Assembly: GCA_041441465.1 (NCBI GenBank)
Contig: JASDSY010000022.1
Coordinates: 367,107 to 431,106, forward strand
Direction: 5' to 3'
Source of the DNA: JASDSY01 sp041441465
Lineage (GTDB): Bacteria; Muiribacteriota; UBA9980
DNA: 64,000 nucleotides
Under the pieces are notes generated by a model, which had not been told where the DNA came from, did no database searches, and saw only the letters and a program-made list of their open reading frames with translations. This document shows positions 43,960 to 53,457 of this stretch, piece by piece (position 1 is the first letter of the stretch; every line of letters begins with the position of its first letter). The position numbers and the translations under genes are program-made.

Positions 43960-44700
43960 TCAGCCTTTGACTATATTTTTGAAAAGCCACATAAAAAGTT
44001 CGGCGTCAAGCTCTTCTTCTTTTTTCTTGCTAATTTGTATTTTTCCCGTTGACGAAAGCTTTATCGTCCTTATTCCATAAGGTGTCGAAAGAACGCCCTT
44101 AACGCTTTTCACGTTGGAAGTATAGCTATGGAACGGCGCTATATCGGCAAGCGTTTCGATCTTGCCGTCAAAGTGAAGTTTCTTTATAGTCGGGTGCTCC
44201 ATTTTATCGAAATCCATGGTCCGTATAAAAGCCATCTGATCGGATATTTTAAAAACTCTCTCAGGCGTTATAAAAACAGGTTTAGGCTCGACCTTGGTAA
44301 ATTTCATAACGGCCATCATTCCCGATTTGATAGCGGCAGGCTTGCCGAATGATATCATCAAATCCTTGAAAAAAGCGAAATGGCCCTCTTCGACGATCCA
44401 ATATTTTTGGGTCTGCACGCGGCCTTCTTCGAGTATATCGATCTCGCGAGACAATATTTCCTTAAAAGTCACCGCGACGCCGTTATCAGCCATCGCTTCA
44501 TTTGTGAAGCCGGGAGTTTCCTCGTCGAGCCTGCACTGGTTCTCGCGCGCCTCAAAAAATTTAAAGAGGCCTTTCAGGTCGGGATATGAAAATTCGTACA
44601 ATTGAAATGAATTGCTTTTAGATGAAATCGCAAGGCCTGAACCGGCAGCAGGCGCACCGCCCAAATTATTTCCGGAATTATTATGATGTTGAGCTGTCAT
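43960..44700 (-). CDS. Hypothetical protein, unrecognised family
   Basis: A 246-residue soluble protein. The first 30 residues are Gly/Ser/Asn/His-rich and look disordered. The rest is mixed alpha/beta with no signal, membrane helix or motif I can assign. Segments such as QTQKYWIVEEGHFAFFKDLM and STPYGIRTIKLSSTGKIQIS suggest beta strands. GGGAGCG precedes ATG and a strong terminator follows. The downstream side of a tRNA-Lys gene is its upstream neighbour. I give no function. Confidence 0.65.
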   Translation of the reverse strand: MTAQHHNNSGNNLGGAPAAGSGLAISSKSNSFQLYEFSYPDLKGLFKFFEARENQCRLDEETPGFTNEAMADNGVAVTFKEILSREIDILEEGRVQTQKYWIVEEGHFAFFKDLMISFGKPAAIKSGMMAVMKFTKVEPKPVFITPERVFKISDQMAFIRTMDFDKMEHPTIKKLHFDGKIETLADIAPFHSYTSNVKSVKGVLSTPYGIRTIKLSSTGKIQISKKKEEELDAELFMWLFKNIVKG

Positions 44701-44751
44701 AAGTTCGCTCCCGTGTTCACATTATTTTTACCGGAAAAACCTTAACCTATA

Positions 44752-44780
44752 AAAAAACGGGCTGTTAACCCGTTTTTTTC
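44752..44780 (-). terminator. Terminator of tRNA-Lys
   Basis: AAAAAAACGGG (44752-44762) pairs with CCCGTTTTTTT (44770-44780) around a seven-base loop. On the minus strand it follows the tRNA by about 47 bp and ends in seven T residues. Confidence 0.8.
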
Positions 44781-44826
44781 TGCGCTTATTTATATTTATC
44801 CGGTAATGTGTGATGCTAAAAATGAA

Positions 44827-44899
44827 TGAGCCGTAAAGGACTTGAACCTTTAACCTAGTGATTAAGAGTCACTTGCTCTGCCAATTGAGCTAACGGCCC
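44827..44899 (-). tRNA. tRNA-Lys (anticodon CTT)
   Basis: A 73-nt cloverleaf on the minus strand. Acceptor GGGCCGT pairs with ACGGCTC (one G-U), D-stem GCTC/GAGC, anticodon stem AGTGA/TCACT with loop CTCTTAA (CUU anticodon), T-arm AAAGG-TTCAAGT-CCTTT, discriminator A. The 3' CCA is not encoded, so CCA addition is needed; a poly(A) polymerase/nucleotidyltransferase-type enzyme is encoded at 58723-61422. Its promoter and terminator are both visible. Confidence 0.95.
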
Positions 44900-44916
44900 A
44901 TCTTTTTTTCAGTTAA

Positions 44917-44945
44917 ATTATACATCAAAAAAAAATAAAAATCAA
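44917..44945 (-). promoter_or_regulatory. Promoter of tRNA-Lys
   Basis: On the minus strand TTGATT (44945-44940), 17-bp spacer, TATAAT (44922-44917). Transcription would start about ten bases before the tRNA. Confidence 0.65.
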
Positions 44946-45001
44946 GATTTTTTTTGTTTTTTCTAAAATATCTGTTTAACCTGAAATCTAAATTTCGATG
45001 C

Positions 45002-45634
45002 TTAAGACTTTTTTTTGCCAGACCCTGAGAAAAACAAATAATAAATTAAAGCTAAAAGGGATAGTATTCCAATCGTTATGAATAACGGTTTTAAGCCTTC
45101 GCAGCAGCATTCTTGATTTTCTTTGTTCTCGCCGCTTAAATTCTTATCATGCCCATGGCAGCAGCATTTATGTTCATCGTTCTTTTCAGCTTCATAAAAA
45201 TCCGATTTAACGACGCGCCCGATCGTAACATCGCTAAATTCCTTAAATTTAAAGAGATTTTGTGTTATAATGTCATTTATGCGCTCGGTTTTCGAAACAA
45301 AAACAAAATTTTCCTCAGCCAGGTCCAATTTCGAGCAAAGGTCTTTTAATAAAGTCTCGCGGTCGGCGATATCTATCGATTCGGCCCTGTCAATTGCGAC
45401 GGAAACTCCTTCAAAATAGGACTTCAGCGTTTTATAAAGCTCAAAATCAGAATTTCTAAGACCTATAAGTCCGTTAATATAGAAAATAACAGATTTACTT
45501 TTGGCATCAGCCGCTAAATTTGCGACTTTATCCTCTTTGACATTATAATCAGTCATGTCAATATTATAAATCCGTTCTTCTATCCTCTGAACTACGCCGC
45601 TGCCGTCAGCCCCGATTATCAAATTTTCAGCCAT
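45002..45634 (-). CDS. Hypothetical tail-anchored protein with Cys clusters
   Basis: A 210-residue protein. The N-terminal 140 residues look like an alpha/beta cytoplasmic domain (LIIGADGSGVVQRIEERIY, SVIFYINGLIGLRN, ENFVFVSKT). Then HKCCCHGHD and ECCCEG clusters at about 158-182 give six Cys and three His, a likely metal or redox site. One membrane helix at about 185-203 and a KKK tail end the protein, so it is probably tail-anchored. I do not recognise the family. AGGAG precedes ATG. It is upstream of tRNA-Lys on the same strand. Confidence 0.68.
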   Translation of the reverse strand: MAENLIIGADGSGVVQRIEERIYNIDMTDYNVKEDKVANLAADAKSKSVIFYINGLIGLRNSDFELYKTLKSYFEGVSVAIDRAESIDIADRETLLKDLCSKLDLAEENFVFVSKTERINDIITQNLFKFKEFSDVTIGRVVKSDFYEAEKNDEHKCCCHGHDKNLSGENKENQECCCEGLKPLFITIGILSLLALIYYLFFSGSGKKKS

Positions 45635-45758
45635 TTTAAACTCCTATTTTTTATTTTAATAAAAATTAAAGTCTTTATTGTCTTATTTTTTGATTATTTT
45701 ACATCATTTGCCTCAAAATTTCAAGAATTTTAATATAACTTTACAGCCTTACTTGAAA

Positions 45759-47159
45759 TTATATTTCAAATATTTTTCCCGGGTTCAATATATTTTTAGG
45801 ATCGAGCGCCGCTTTTACAGCTTTCATCATTTCATATTCCGCAGGGCTGGTATATTTTTTCATAAACTTTGCGCGCTTATAGCCTATGCCGTGTTCGCCC
45901 GATAATTTTCCGCCTATAGAATACACAAAATCATATAATTCGTCCTGAAATTTATGAAGTTTTTCGGAATATTCATCATCTCCAAGATTTTCTTTCAATA
46001 TATTCGCGTGTATATTTCCGTCGGCTGCGTGGCCGGCACAATGGACCGTAAGGCCGTATTTTTTTGAAAGTTCATCAATTTTAGAAACGGCGGCGCATAT
46101 TTCAGAAACCGGTACGACCAGATCTTCGGCTGAAAACACAAGGCTTTTTGCGCGGTCCGCCTCGGCGAATGCCTTCCGGGCTTTCCATATCCTTGACGGC
46201 TCGGCGACTAATGTTTCAAGTGCACCGTTTTTCGCGCACAATTCATCTATAAATACAGCGGCAGCCTCGAGCTGGTCCATCGAATCGCCTTCCAGTTTAA
46301 CTATTATATAATATCCAATTTCGCCGTGCGGCAGTTTTTCCTTTAAAAACTCCTCGCAGCAGCGGATTGTCTTATTATCCATAAATTCTATGCATGTGGC
46401 GGCACACCCTGAAGCGATTATTTCAGGCACGATTTTTACAGCCTCACCGAGGCTTTTAAATACTATCAAAAGATCGAGCGAATTTTTAGGCAGCGGCATC
46501 AATTTCAAACACACCTTAGTAATGACCGCCAGAGTGCCTTCGGAGCCTATTATCAGATTCAACAGGCTGTATCCGGTCGAGTCTTTCATACATTTTCCGC
46601 CTATATTGACAATCTCGCCGGAGGCTGTGACAATTTCCAGGCCGTAAACCTGCCGCCTGGTGGTGCCGTATTTTATAGCCTTATTTCCGCCGGCGTTTGT
46701 GGCGACATTCCCGCCTATAAATGAACTTTCGCAGCTGCACGGATCGCCGGCATATAAAAAACCAGCTTCAAACGCAGCTTTCTGCACTTCCGAAGTTCTC
46801 GCGCCGGCCTCGGCGGTTATAAACATGTTTTTATTATCTATCTCAATTATTTTATTCATTCTTTCAAGAGAAATAACTATACCGTCCGTAATCGCGATCG
46901 ATCCGGCGGTAAAAGCGGTTCCGGCGCCGCGGGCAATTATCGGAATACTATTTGAAAACGCATATTTTATCACGCCTGAAACCTCATTTACGTCCGCAGG
47001 CATTACGACAACTTTCGGAATTTTCACATAATTAACATCGTTTAATTCATCATGCGAATAATTTTCCAGTTTCTCGCGTTCAGTTATTACAGCATTTTTT
47101 CCGCATAATTTAATTAATTCACTTATGACTATATCAGTGACAGAATTATAAAATGGCAT
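45759..47159 (-). CDS. FAD-linked oxidase, GlcD/D-lactate dehydrogenase type
   Basis: A 466-residue FAD enzyme that oxidises a 2-hydroxy acid such as glycolate or D-lactate. The FAD_binding_4 domain has PIIARGAGTAFTAGSIAI (about 74-91), GGNVATNAGGNKAIKYGTTR (about 148-167) and LIIGSEGTLAVITKVCLKL (about 202-220). The C-terminal FAD-oxidase domain holds HCAGHAADGNIHANIL (about 368-383) and GGKLSGEHGIGYKRAKFM near 418. The GlcE and GlcF partners are not adjacent, so it may work alone or with distant subunits. No strong ribosome-binding site is visible at the ATG. Confidence 0.9.
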   Translation of the reverse strand: MPFYNSVTDIVISELIKLCGKNAVITEREKLENYSHDELNDVNYVKIPKVVVMPADVNEVSGVIKYAFSNSIPIIARGAGTAFTAGSIAITDGIVISLERMNKIIEIDNKNMFITAEAGARTSEVQKAAFEAGFLYAGDPCSCESSFIGGNVATNAGGNKAIKYGTTRRQVYGLEIVTASGEIVNIGGKCMKDSTGYSLLNLIIGSEGTLAVITKVCLKLMPLPKNSLDLLIVFKSLGEAVKIVPEIIASGCAATCIEFMDNKTIRCCEEFLKEKLPHGEIGYYIIVKLEGDSMDQLEAAAVFIDELCAKNGALETLVAEPSRIWKARKAFAEADRAKSLVFSAEDLVVPVSEICAAVSKIDELSKKYGLTVHCAGHAADGNIHANILKENLGDDEYSEKLHKFQDELYDFVYSIGGKLSGEHGIGYKRAKFMKKYTSPAEYEMMKAVKAALDPKNILNPGKIFEI

Positions 47160-47311
47160 TAATAAAGCCTACTTTCCAGATTATTTTTATTTTTTCGCCT
47201 TAGTATAAATGAAAAATCTTAAAATTTCAATATCGATAAAAAAATATGGCAAATGATATTCCGCGGCTCAGGATAATATAAGGCAACCCGGCAGAATCAA
47301 ATTTAATGTAC

Positions 47312-47340
47312 TTGCAATATAATTAAAAATAAGTTAAAAT
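47312..47340 (+). promoter_or_regulatory. Promoter of hybrid histidine kinase gene
   Basis: TTGCAA (47312-47317), 17-bp spacer, TAAAAT (47335-47340), about 45 bp before the kinase gene. The same TTGCAA-N17-TAAAAT form occurs on the minus strand at 55244-55272. Confidence 0.45.
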
Positions 47341-47384
47341 TATGATAAAATTACGACTAATATAGTCATAAAGCAAGGATAATT

Positions 47385-50216
47385 ATGTCAATCCGCAAGA
47401 AAACTTTTTCAATCATAGGCCTTGTTTTATTGCTGTTGCTTATGTTTTTATATAAGCTCGGCAACAATTTTATCATTAATAATTTCTCGAACGGCGATTT
47501 GCATGAAGCAAGACACAAAGTAACCAATATAATCACGACAATAAATAAATTCATAGAGGAGTTCGATTCCAGAAACACAGACTGGGCCTTCTGGGACGAT
47601 ACTTATGATTTTATAACAAACGCAAATCAGAATTACATAAAAAAAAATTTAAACGTCGAAACATTCGCGCAAATGAACCTTGGATTTATGCATTTCGTAA
47701 ATACATCCAACAAGATTGTATTTTCGTCTTTTAAGCCTAAAAATTTAAATATCCAGGAAAAAATGCCGGAATGCCTTCTCCAAAATATCAAATTCAATAT
47801 CAATGATTTTTTAAAAACAGAACATAAAACTAACGGCATAATCGCCTGCCGCGAATATCTTATGATAATTGCGGCAAGGCCGATATTGACGAGCGAAACA
47901 AAGGGGCCGTCACGCGGGCTCCTCGCGCTTGGCCGGGAAATCGGCACTCTTGAAATATCTATTTTCGAAAAAATGTCCGGACTCAACCTGAAATTCCATA
48001 ACGTATATAACGACAAAAGCGTTATCAACATTAAAGACATGGTTTCAACTTTAAAAAACTCGGCTGATAATATAATTGTAACACCAGCAAACGAAGAAGA
48101 AATTTCAGGGTACGGGCTGATCAACGATATTTACGGCAATCCGGCGATAATCGTTGAAATAACCATGCCGCGGACGCTTTATTTATACGGCAAAAGCAGC
48201 CTCAACTATTATATTATTAATATTTTGCTGGTTTGCCTGACCACTCTTGCCATTATTTACGTACTGCTCGAAATTATGATTTTAAAACCCGTCTCACACT
48301 TAAAAAACGGAATAGAAAACATATCTGAAAATATAGACTCGCTGCCTAAATTCAATATTTCAGGCAATGACGAGCTGGCAATCCTGGGCCGGCAGATAAA
48401 TAATATGGTCGAAAAAATAAAAAGAACTGATATTTCATTAAAAAAGGCTTATGACGAACTCGAAGCGAAAGTAAAGCAGCGTACCGCCGAGCTCGAAAAC
48501 GCGAATATGGAATTATCGGAAGCCAAAGACCTGGCGGAAGCGGCAAACGTAGCCAAAAGCGAATTTATAGCCAACGTAAGCCATGAAATAAGGACGCCGT
48601 TAAACGGTATAATAGGTTTTACTGAAATACTTTTAAAAAATAAAAGCAAGACCGAACAAACCGAATATATAAATACCATTAAGCAAAGCGGAGAAACGCT
48701 TTTAGAGCTCATCAATTCAGTTCTCGATTTTTCAAAAATAGAATCGGGAGTAATAGAGCTTGAATCTGTTGATTTTAACCTTGAAAATTTAATAAGCGAA
48801 ATTTGCGAAACCGAAAAAATAAAAATATTGAAAAAACCGATTGAAATAATAAGTGAAATCGACCCGGAACTGCCGGATTATTTAAACGGCGACTATTTAA
48901 AAATAAAACAAACACTGATGAATTTGGCTGGAAATGCCGCCAAATTCACTGAAAGCGGAAAAATCACAATCAACGTAAGCTTAATTAAAGATAATTTCAG
49001 CGATATAGTCCTTCAATTTGCCATATCAGACACTGGCAGCGGAATCCCTAAAGAAAATATCGAAAGTATTTTCGAAGCGTTCAGGCAGCTGGACGGCTCG
49101 ATCACCAGAAAATACGGCGGCACGGGCCTCGGCCTGGCGATATGCCAGAAACTCACAAAGGCAATGAACGGAGAAATATCGGTCCAGAGCGAAGTAGGCA
49201 AAGGAAGTACATTCACCTTAAAACTGAATTTAAAGAAATCAAAAATCACTCTTACGCCGGATTATCCTTTGAATTTTCTGCAAAATTGTCAGATTTGCGT
49301 TTACGAACCGTCGCAGCAGTACTTGAATATCTTAAAAAATATATTCAAGAATATCAATTGTAATGATTTTACCGGTTATATTAATTTTAACGATTTTCAC
49401 TCGCGTTGCTTTTTAAAAGACTGTATCATCAGCGCTCCTCATATAAAAATACTCATGATAAATATTGATAACCTCGAAACAAGTCAACTGGAAATCTTAA
49501 AAAAACAAGCTGAAAATTTTAAAAATAAAAATAATATACTGGTATTAGCGATATGTTTTTCATTCAAAGAAAATATAAAATACTTAAGGAAACACGGTTT
49601 TGACGGTTTTGTTTTGAAGCCGTTATATAAAAATAAGCTTCTCGATCTAATCCACAGGTTTTTAATTTATAAAGACGGCCATAATACAAATAAAACTGGA
49701 GAAATCAAAAACGAGGAAATCAGCGGCGGCACGTCAGTATTAAAAAACAGTAAAAAGACATGGGACAAAAAGAAAAAACTTAAAGTGCTGCTGGTCGAAG
49801 ACCATGAAATAAACCAAAAAGTCATAGAGATAATGATTAACGATCTTGGTTATTCTCTCGATATCGCAGAAAACGGAATGAAGGGCATCGAATTTTTTCA
49901 AAATTCTCTCAAAACCGGAATTGAATACGCCCTGATATTTATGGACATGCAAATGCCTATAATGGACGGCGTAACGGCAACTTTAAAAATCAGGGAACTT
50001 GAAAGCGAATTCAATGACAACGCGATGGGGGAACCGCTAATCAATCCGAGAATACCTATAATTGCAATGACAGCCAATGTAACTAAAAATGATTTTGAAA
50101 AATGCATAGAGGCCGGCATGGATGATTTTCTATCCAAACCAATAAAAAAAGAAAATATTAATAATATGTTCTCAAGATGGATAAAATATGAAAATACTGC
50201 CGCAGAAAATAAATAA
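47385..50216 (+). CDS. Hybrid histidine kinase: CHASE4-HAMP-HisKA-HATPase-REC
   Basis: A 943-residue membrane sensor. TM1 at about 9-26, an extracellular CHASE4 sensor (about 45-230, NTDWAFWDDTYDFITNANQN), TM2 at about 280-303 and HAMP at about 303-355. A coiled coil leads to HisKA (FIANVSHEIRTPLNGIIGF, about 397-415) and HATPase (NLAGNAAKF, DTGSGIPKENI, GGTGLGLAICQKL). A receiver-like domain without a clear phospho-Asp follows at about 630-770, then an intact REC at about 798-930 (LLVEDHEINQK, MDMQMPIMDG, DDFLSKPI). AAGGAT precedes ATG. Two more signalling genes follow on the same strand. Confidence 0.92.
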   Translation: MSIRKKTFSIIGLVLLLLLMFLYKLGNNFIINNFSNGDLHEARHKVTNIITTINKFIEEFDSRNTDWAFWDDTYDFITNANQNYIKKNLNVETFAQMNLGFMHFVNTSNKIVFSSFKPKNLNIQEKMPECLLQNIKFNINDFLKTEHKTNGIIACREYLMIIAARPILTSETKGPSRGLLALGREIGTLEISIFEKMSGLNLKFHNVYNDKSVINIKDMVSTLKNSADNIIVTPANEEEISGYGLINDIYGNPAIIVEITMPRTLYLYGKSSLNYYIINILLVCLTTLAIIYVLLEIMILKPVSHLKNGIENISENIDSLPKFNISGNDELAILGRQINNMVEKIKRTDISLKKAYDELEAKVKQRTAELENANMELSEAKDLAEAANVAKSEFIANVSHEIRTPLNGIIGFTEILLKNKSKTEQTEYINTIKQSGETLLELINSVLDFSKIESGVIELESVDFNLENLISEICETEKIKILKKPIEIISEIDPELPDYLNGDYLKIKQTLMNLAGNAAKFTESGKITINVSLIKDNFSDIVLQFAISDTGSGIPKENIESIFEAFRQLDGSITRKYGGTGLGLAICQKLTKAMNGEISVQSEVGKGSTFTLKLNLKKSKITLTPDYPLNFLQNCQICVYEPSQQYLNILKNIFKNINCNDFTGYINFNDFHSRCFLKDCIISAPHIKILMINIDNLETSQLEILKKQAENFKNKNNILVLAICFSFKENIKYLRKHGFDGFVLKPLYKNKLLDLIHRFLIYKDGHNTNKTGEIKNEEISGGTSVLKNSKKTWDKKKKLKVLLVEDHEINQKVIEIMINDLGYSLDIAENGMKGIEFFQNSLKTGIEYALIFMDMQMPIMDGVTATLKIRELESEFNDNAMGEPLINPRIPIIAMTANVTKNDFEKCIEAGMDDFLSKPIKKENINNMFSRWIKYENTAAENK

Positions 50217-50344
50217 TAACATTTTCGAATTCATTATAAAACCGAACCGAAGAAAAAATTTTGAGTTGAAATTTTACAAAATATTTAAGGTCCAAAAATT
50301 TTATAATCCTAATTATTCTTAAAATAGACCGGATAAGATTATAT

Positions 50345-50373
50345 TTGACTATATAATTGCAATTTGGTAAAAT
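50345..50373 (+). promoter_or_regulatory. Promoter of response-regulator gene
   Basis: TTGACT (50345-50350), 17-bp spacer, TAAAAT (50368-50373). The spacer contains palindrome AATTGCAATT (50355-50364), and AATTGCAAT recurs at 50371-50379 overlapping the -10 box and the start site. The leader would be very short. Confidence 0.55.
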
Positions 50374-50395
50374 TGCAATGGAGGTTTTCAATTTA

Positions 50396-50839
50396 ATGAA
50401 CCCTAAAAAAAATATAAAGATACTTATAGCCGATGATGATCGTAAGCTTCAGGCGCTTATAAAAGAGGCTTTTGACAACAATAATACAATATGCGATATA
50501 TTTTTTGTAGATAACGGTGAAGAATTAATTGATTTTTTAAGAAACACCGGAAAATATTCGGATAAAAATATGTACCCGCGTCCGGGGATAATACTTCTGG
50601 ATCTGAACATGCCCAAAAAAGACGGATATCAAGCTTTAAAAGAAATAAAAAGTGACGATTCGCTGAAAAATATACCAATAGTCGTCCTGGCAGCCTCAAA
50701 ATCCAAAGAAGATATATCGGCCACTTATAATTTAGGCATAAGCGGCTATATAACCAAGCCGAATACATTCGAATCACTGGCTGAAATTTTAAAAATCACC
50801 AGCAGTTATTGGTTCGAAATAGTTGAACTGCCGTCATAA
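50396..50839 (+). CDS. Response regulator receiver protein (Rcp1-like)
   Basis: A 147-residue single REC domain. The acidic pocket is ADDDRK (about 11-16), the phospho-Asp lies in IILLDLNMPKKDGYQAL near residue 67, the switch residue in IVVLAASKSKED (Ala where Thr/Ser usually sits), and Lys in GYITKPNTF near 121. This long-loop form resembles Rcp1 partners of hybrid kinases. ATG at 50396 is preferred because GGAGG (50380-50384) precedes it; an earlier reading from 50357 would begin inside the promoter. It is followed after 14 bases by the REC-kinase gene. Confidence 0.9.
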   Translation: MNPKKNIKILIADDDRKLQALIKEAFDNNNTICDIFFVDNGEELIDFLRNTGKYSDKNMYPRPGIILLDLNMPKKDGYQALKEIKSDDSLKNIPIVVLAASKSKEDISATYNLGISGYITKPNTFESLAEILKITSSYWFEIVELPS

Positions 50840-50853
50840 TCGAAGGTGAAATT

Positions 50854-51942
50854 TTGACAAAAATATTGATAATAGAGGACAATGAGTGCATAAGAGAATC
50901 GCTGTGCCAGCTTCTTAAATTTGAAGGCTATCAAATTCTGAGCGCGGAAGACGGTATAAAAGGCATAAAATCGGCCAAAGACGATGTTCCCGACCTTATA
51001 ATATGCGATATAATGATGCCTGTAATGGACGGATACGAAGTCCTAAAAAACATAAGAAAAGATACTGTAACGGCTACTATCCCATTTATATTTCTAACAG
51101 CCCGAACCGAACATATTGACAGGCGATACGCTATGAAACTCGGCGCCGACGACTACCTTACCAAGCCGTTTACGAGACAGGAATTATTGGACGCAGTAAA
51201 AACCAGGCTTGAAAAGCACCGTGAACATGCAGATAAATCTGAAAATATGCTCAATGAGCTTCGCGCGGCCATTTCTTATTCGGTGCCTCACGAGTTCTTA
51301 ACGCCGCTTAACGCAATAATCGGTTACGCAGACCTTCTCAATTCAAACTATAAAAATTTTGCCGAAAATGAAATCCACGATATGCTTGGCGGAATAGTCC
51401 AGGCCGGCCAAAAACTTCATAATATTATTAAAAATTATATTTTTTATGTACAGCTTGAAATGCTCGAAAGCAAAAACGAATCGGCTAAATGTTTATTCGT
51501 CGGCGGCCTCAGCCTCACTCAAAAAACAATAACTGCCGTTTCGCAGGAAACAGCGGCTAAATATGACAGAATTGACGATTTAGAACTCACATTGGCCGAT
51601 CATAATATAAAAATTCCAAATAATTATTTCGAAAAATTAATTTATGAACTGGCCGATAATTCATTCAAATATTCAAAAAAAGGCTCAAAAGTAAAGATAT
51701 TTACAGTTTTAGAAGATGAAATTTTCAAGATTACGGTCGAAGATTCGGGACGCGGCATGACGCAGGCACAGATAGATAAAATCGGGGCGTATATGCAATT
51801 TGAAAGAAGGACGTATGAGCAGCAGGGCCTGGGCCTGGGCCTTGCCATAGTAAAAAAAATAATTAAGCTTTCAGACGGCACGCTTGAAATAAAAAGTGAA
51901 AATCAAGCAGGCACCTGCATAACAGTCAAAATCAAAGCTTAA
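50854..51942 (+). CDS. Response regulator-histidine kinase fusion
   Basis: A 362-residue soluble protein: an N-terminal REC (residues 1-122, phospho-Asp in LIICDIMMPVMDG near 52, TARTEH switch, LTKPFTRQE Lys), then a kinase core. The DHp motif is SVPHEFLTPLNAIIGYAD (about 144-161), and the HATPase has ELADNSFKYSKKG, DSGRGMTQAQI and GLGLGLAIVKKI. REC-first kinases receive phosphate and then signal onward. The start is TTG at 50854 with GAAGGTG upstream. Its stop overlaps the converging scpB stop. Confidence 0.9.
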   Translation: MTKILIIEDNECIRESLCQLLKFEGYQILSAEDGIKGIKSAKDDVPDLIICDIMMPVMDGYEVLKNIRKDTVTATIPFIFLTARTEHIDRRYAMKLGADDYLTKPFTRQELLDAVKTRLEKHREHADKSENMLNELRAAISYSVPHEFLTPLNAIIGYADLLNSNYKNFAENEIHDMLGGIVQAGQKLHNIIKNYIFYVQLEMLESKNESAKCLFVGGLSLTQKTITAVSQETAAKYDRIDDLELTLADHNIKIPNNYFEKLIYELADNSFKYSKKGSKVKIFTVLEDEIFKITVEDSGRGMTQAQIDKIGAYMQFERRTYEQQGLGLGLAIVKKIIKLSDGTLEIKSENQAGTCITVKIKA

Positions 51943-52631
51943 TTTTGAGACTGTTCGGGATTTTCAGTAATTATTTCCTCAAAAATTTCATTTCCGGAAG
52001 CCGCTTCGGCACTTGCACCGCTTGATTTTTCAAAATCAAACAATTCCTGATTCGGATCGTCAAAAATAATGTTTTCTTCCTTATTTTCTTCGGCAAGCAA
52101 AGCGTCGATTTTACTTGTATCAATTTCTATCGATTTCAGATAATTTTTGAGTTCGCCCATGCTTTTAATGCCGAAATATTTAAAAAAATCCCTCGAAATG
52201 CCGTAAAGTTTGGGCGTACCGGCGACTTTTTTAAAACCCACGATTTTAGTCAATCCCTTAGCGTAAAGCGAATTGATAATGCCGTCAGAATTTATGCCGC
52301 GTATTTTTTCTATTTCCTGCTTCGTGATAGGCTGCTTAAAAGCTATTATAGAAAGCGTTTCGAGCGCCTGATAAGAAAGCCTGGTCTCTTTAGGCGCAAG
52401 GAGCATTTCCACATATTGAGCGTAATCGAGGCGCGTTCCGAGCTTATAACCGTCAGGATCGCGAACTACCTGAAGCGCCGATACGCGCGCGCTTAAGATC
52501 TCGCTGTATTCCTCAATAAGCTGCGTGGCTTCCTTAGTTTCAATTTTTAATATTTCCGCCACTTTCGAGGACGGAATCGATTTAGGCGACACAAATAAAA
52601 GCGCCTCTATAATGCAATGTTCTCTTTTCAT
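51939..52631 (-). CDS. scpB: Segregation and condensation protein B
   Basis: A 230-residue protein with two winged-helix domains that binds ScpA and the SMC ATPase in chromosome condensation. Family motifs: ALLFVSPKSIPSSKVAEIL (about 9-27), LSYQALETLSIIAFKQPITK (about 88-107) and EIEKIRGINSDGIINSLYAKGL (core IRGINSDGIINSLYAKGL). The C-terminal acidic tail (from about 185) is disordered. It lies 25 bp downstream of scpA and converges with the kinase gene, sharing four bases at the stop codons. Confidence 0.93.
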   Translation of the reverse strand: MKREHCIIEALLFVSPKSIPSSKVAEILKIETKEATQLIEEYSEILSARVSALQVVRDPDGYKLGTRLDYAQYVEMLLAPKETRLSYQALETLSIIAFKQPITKQEIEKIRGINSDGIINSLYAKGLTKIVGFKKVAGTPKLYGISRDFFKYFGIKSMGELKNYLKSIEIDTSKIDALLAEENKEENIIFDDPNQELFDFEKSSGASAEAASGNEIFEEIITENPEQSQN

Positions 52632-52656
52632 CTTAAATTACCAGCATCCCTTTAGT

Positions 52657-53445
52657 TTAAGCTACCGCGTATTCCAGCTGCGGAACAGGCGTTACCTTTA
52701 TCTGCGCAAAATTGCCTTCCTGCGCGACAAGTATTTTTTGTGATTTAATAAGCTCGAGTATCGCTAAAAACGTCATAACAATTTCATGTTTAGTTTCAGC
52801 CATATCCAGGAGCTCATCAAATGTAGTCTTGGTGCCGCCGGTCATTCTTTTTAAAATCTGCGCTATTTTATCTTCAACCGACACTTTTTCGACCACTATC
52901 TTATGAACTCTCTTATCCTTAATGTTTTTAATCGCATTTTGAAAAGCGGTCATCAGGTTATTGACGTTGAGGTCATCCACGGAAAGCGATGATTTATACT
53001 CTATTTCAGTCGTCTTGTAATAAATCTTGCTGTTTTGAGTCTCACATTCCCTTAATTTATGGGCCATATCCTTATATATCTTATATTCCTTGAGTTTGCT
53101 TACCATTTCTTCCTGAGTCTCAAAATAAAAAGGAGTGCTTTCTTCCATATCGGGATCGGGAATGTCAAGTTCCATACCGCTGCCCATAGGGTTCAAGAAC
53201 CGGTCATATTCATTGCCTTTAGGAAGCAGCGCCTGCGATTTCAAGCGAAGCAGCGAAGCGGCCATCACTAAAAACTCGCCGGCAAGATGAATATCAAGTT
53301 CCTGCATCATTTTTATCATTTCCAGGTAATCATTCGTAATCTTAGCGAGCGGAACATCATTCAGATCGAACTTCTCTTTTTCGACAAGATGAAATAAAAG
53401 ATCAAATGGTCCCTCAAAAACAGGGATTTTGACATTGTAATCCAT
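52657..53445 (-). CDS. scpA: Segregation and condensation protein A
   Basis: A 262-residue kleisin that bridges the SMC heads and binds ScpB. The N-terminal signature VFEGPFDLLFHLVEKEKFDL (about 9-28) with DVPLAKITNDYLEM is unmistakable. HLAGEFLVMAASLLRLKSQALLP is at about 53-75 (core FLVMAASLLRLKSQALLP). The C-terminal winged helix with MTFLAILELIKSQKILV closes it. AAAGGAGAA precedes ATG. It follows two pseudopilin genes by 12 bases, apparently in one operon. Confidence 0.94.
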   Translation of the reverse strand: MDYNVKIPVFEGPFDLLFHLVEKEKFDLNDVPLAKITNDYLEMIKMMQELDIHLAGEFLVMAASLLRLKSQALLPKGNEYDRFLNPMGSGMELDIPDPDMEESTPFYFETQEEMVSKLKEYKIYKDMAHKLRECETQNSKIYYKTTEIEYKSSLSVDDLNVNNLMTAFQNAIKNIKDKRVHKIVVEKVSVEDKIAQILKRMTGGTKTTFDELLDMAETKHEIVMTFLAILELIKSQKILVAQEGNFAQIKVTPVPQLEYAVA

Positions 53446-53457
53446 AAACGTTCTCCT

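Noticed and set aside
50302..50343. TATAATC/GATTATA inverted repeat before the receiver gene
   Set aside because: Seven AT-rich bases over a 28-base gap occur easily by chance.
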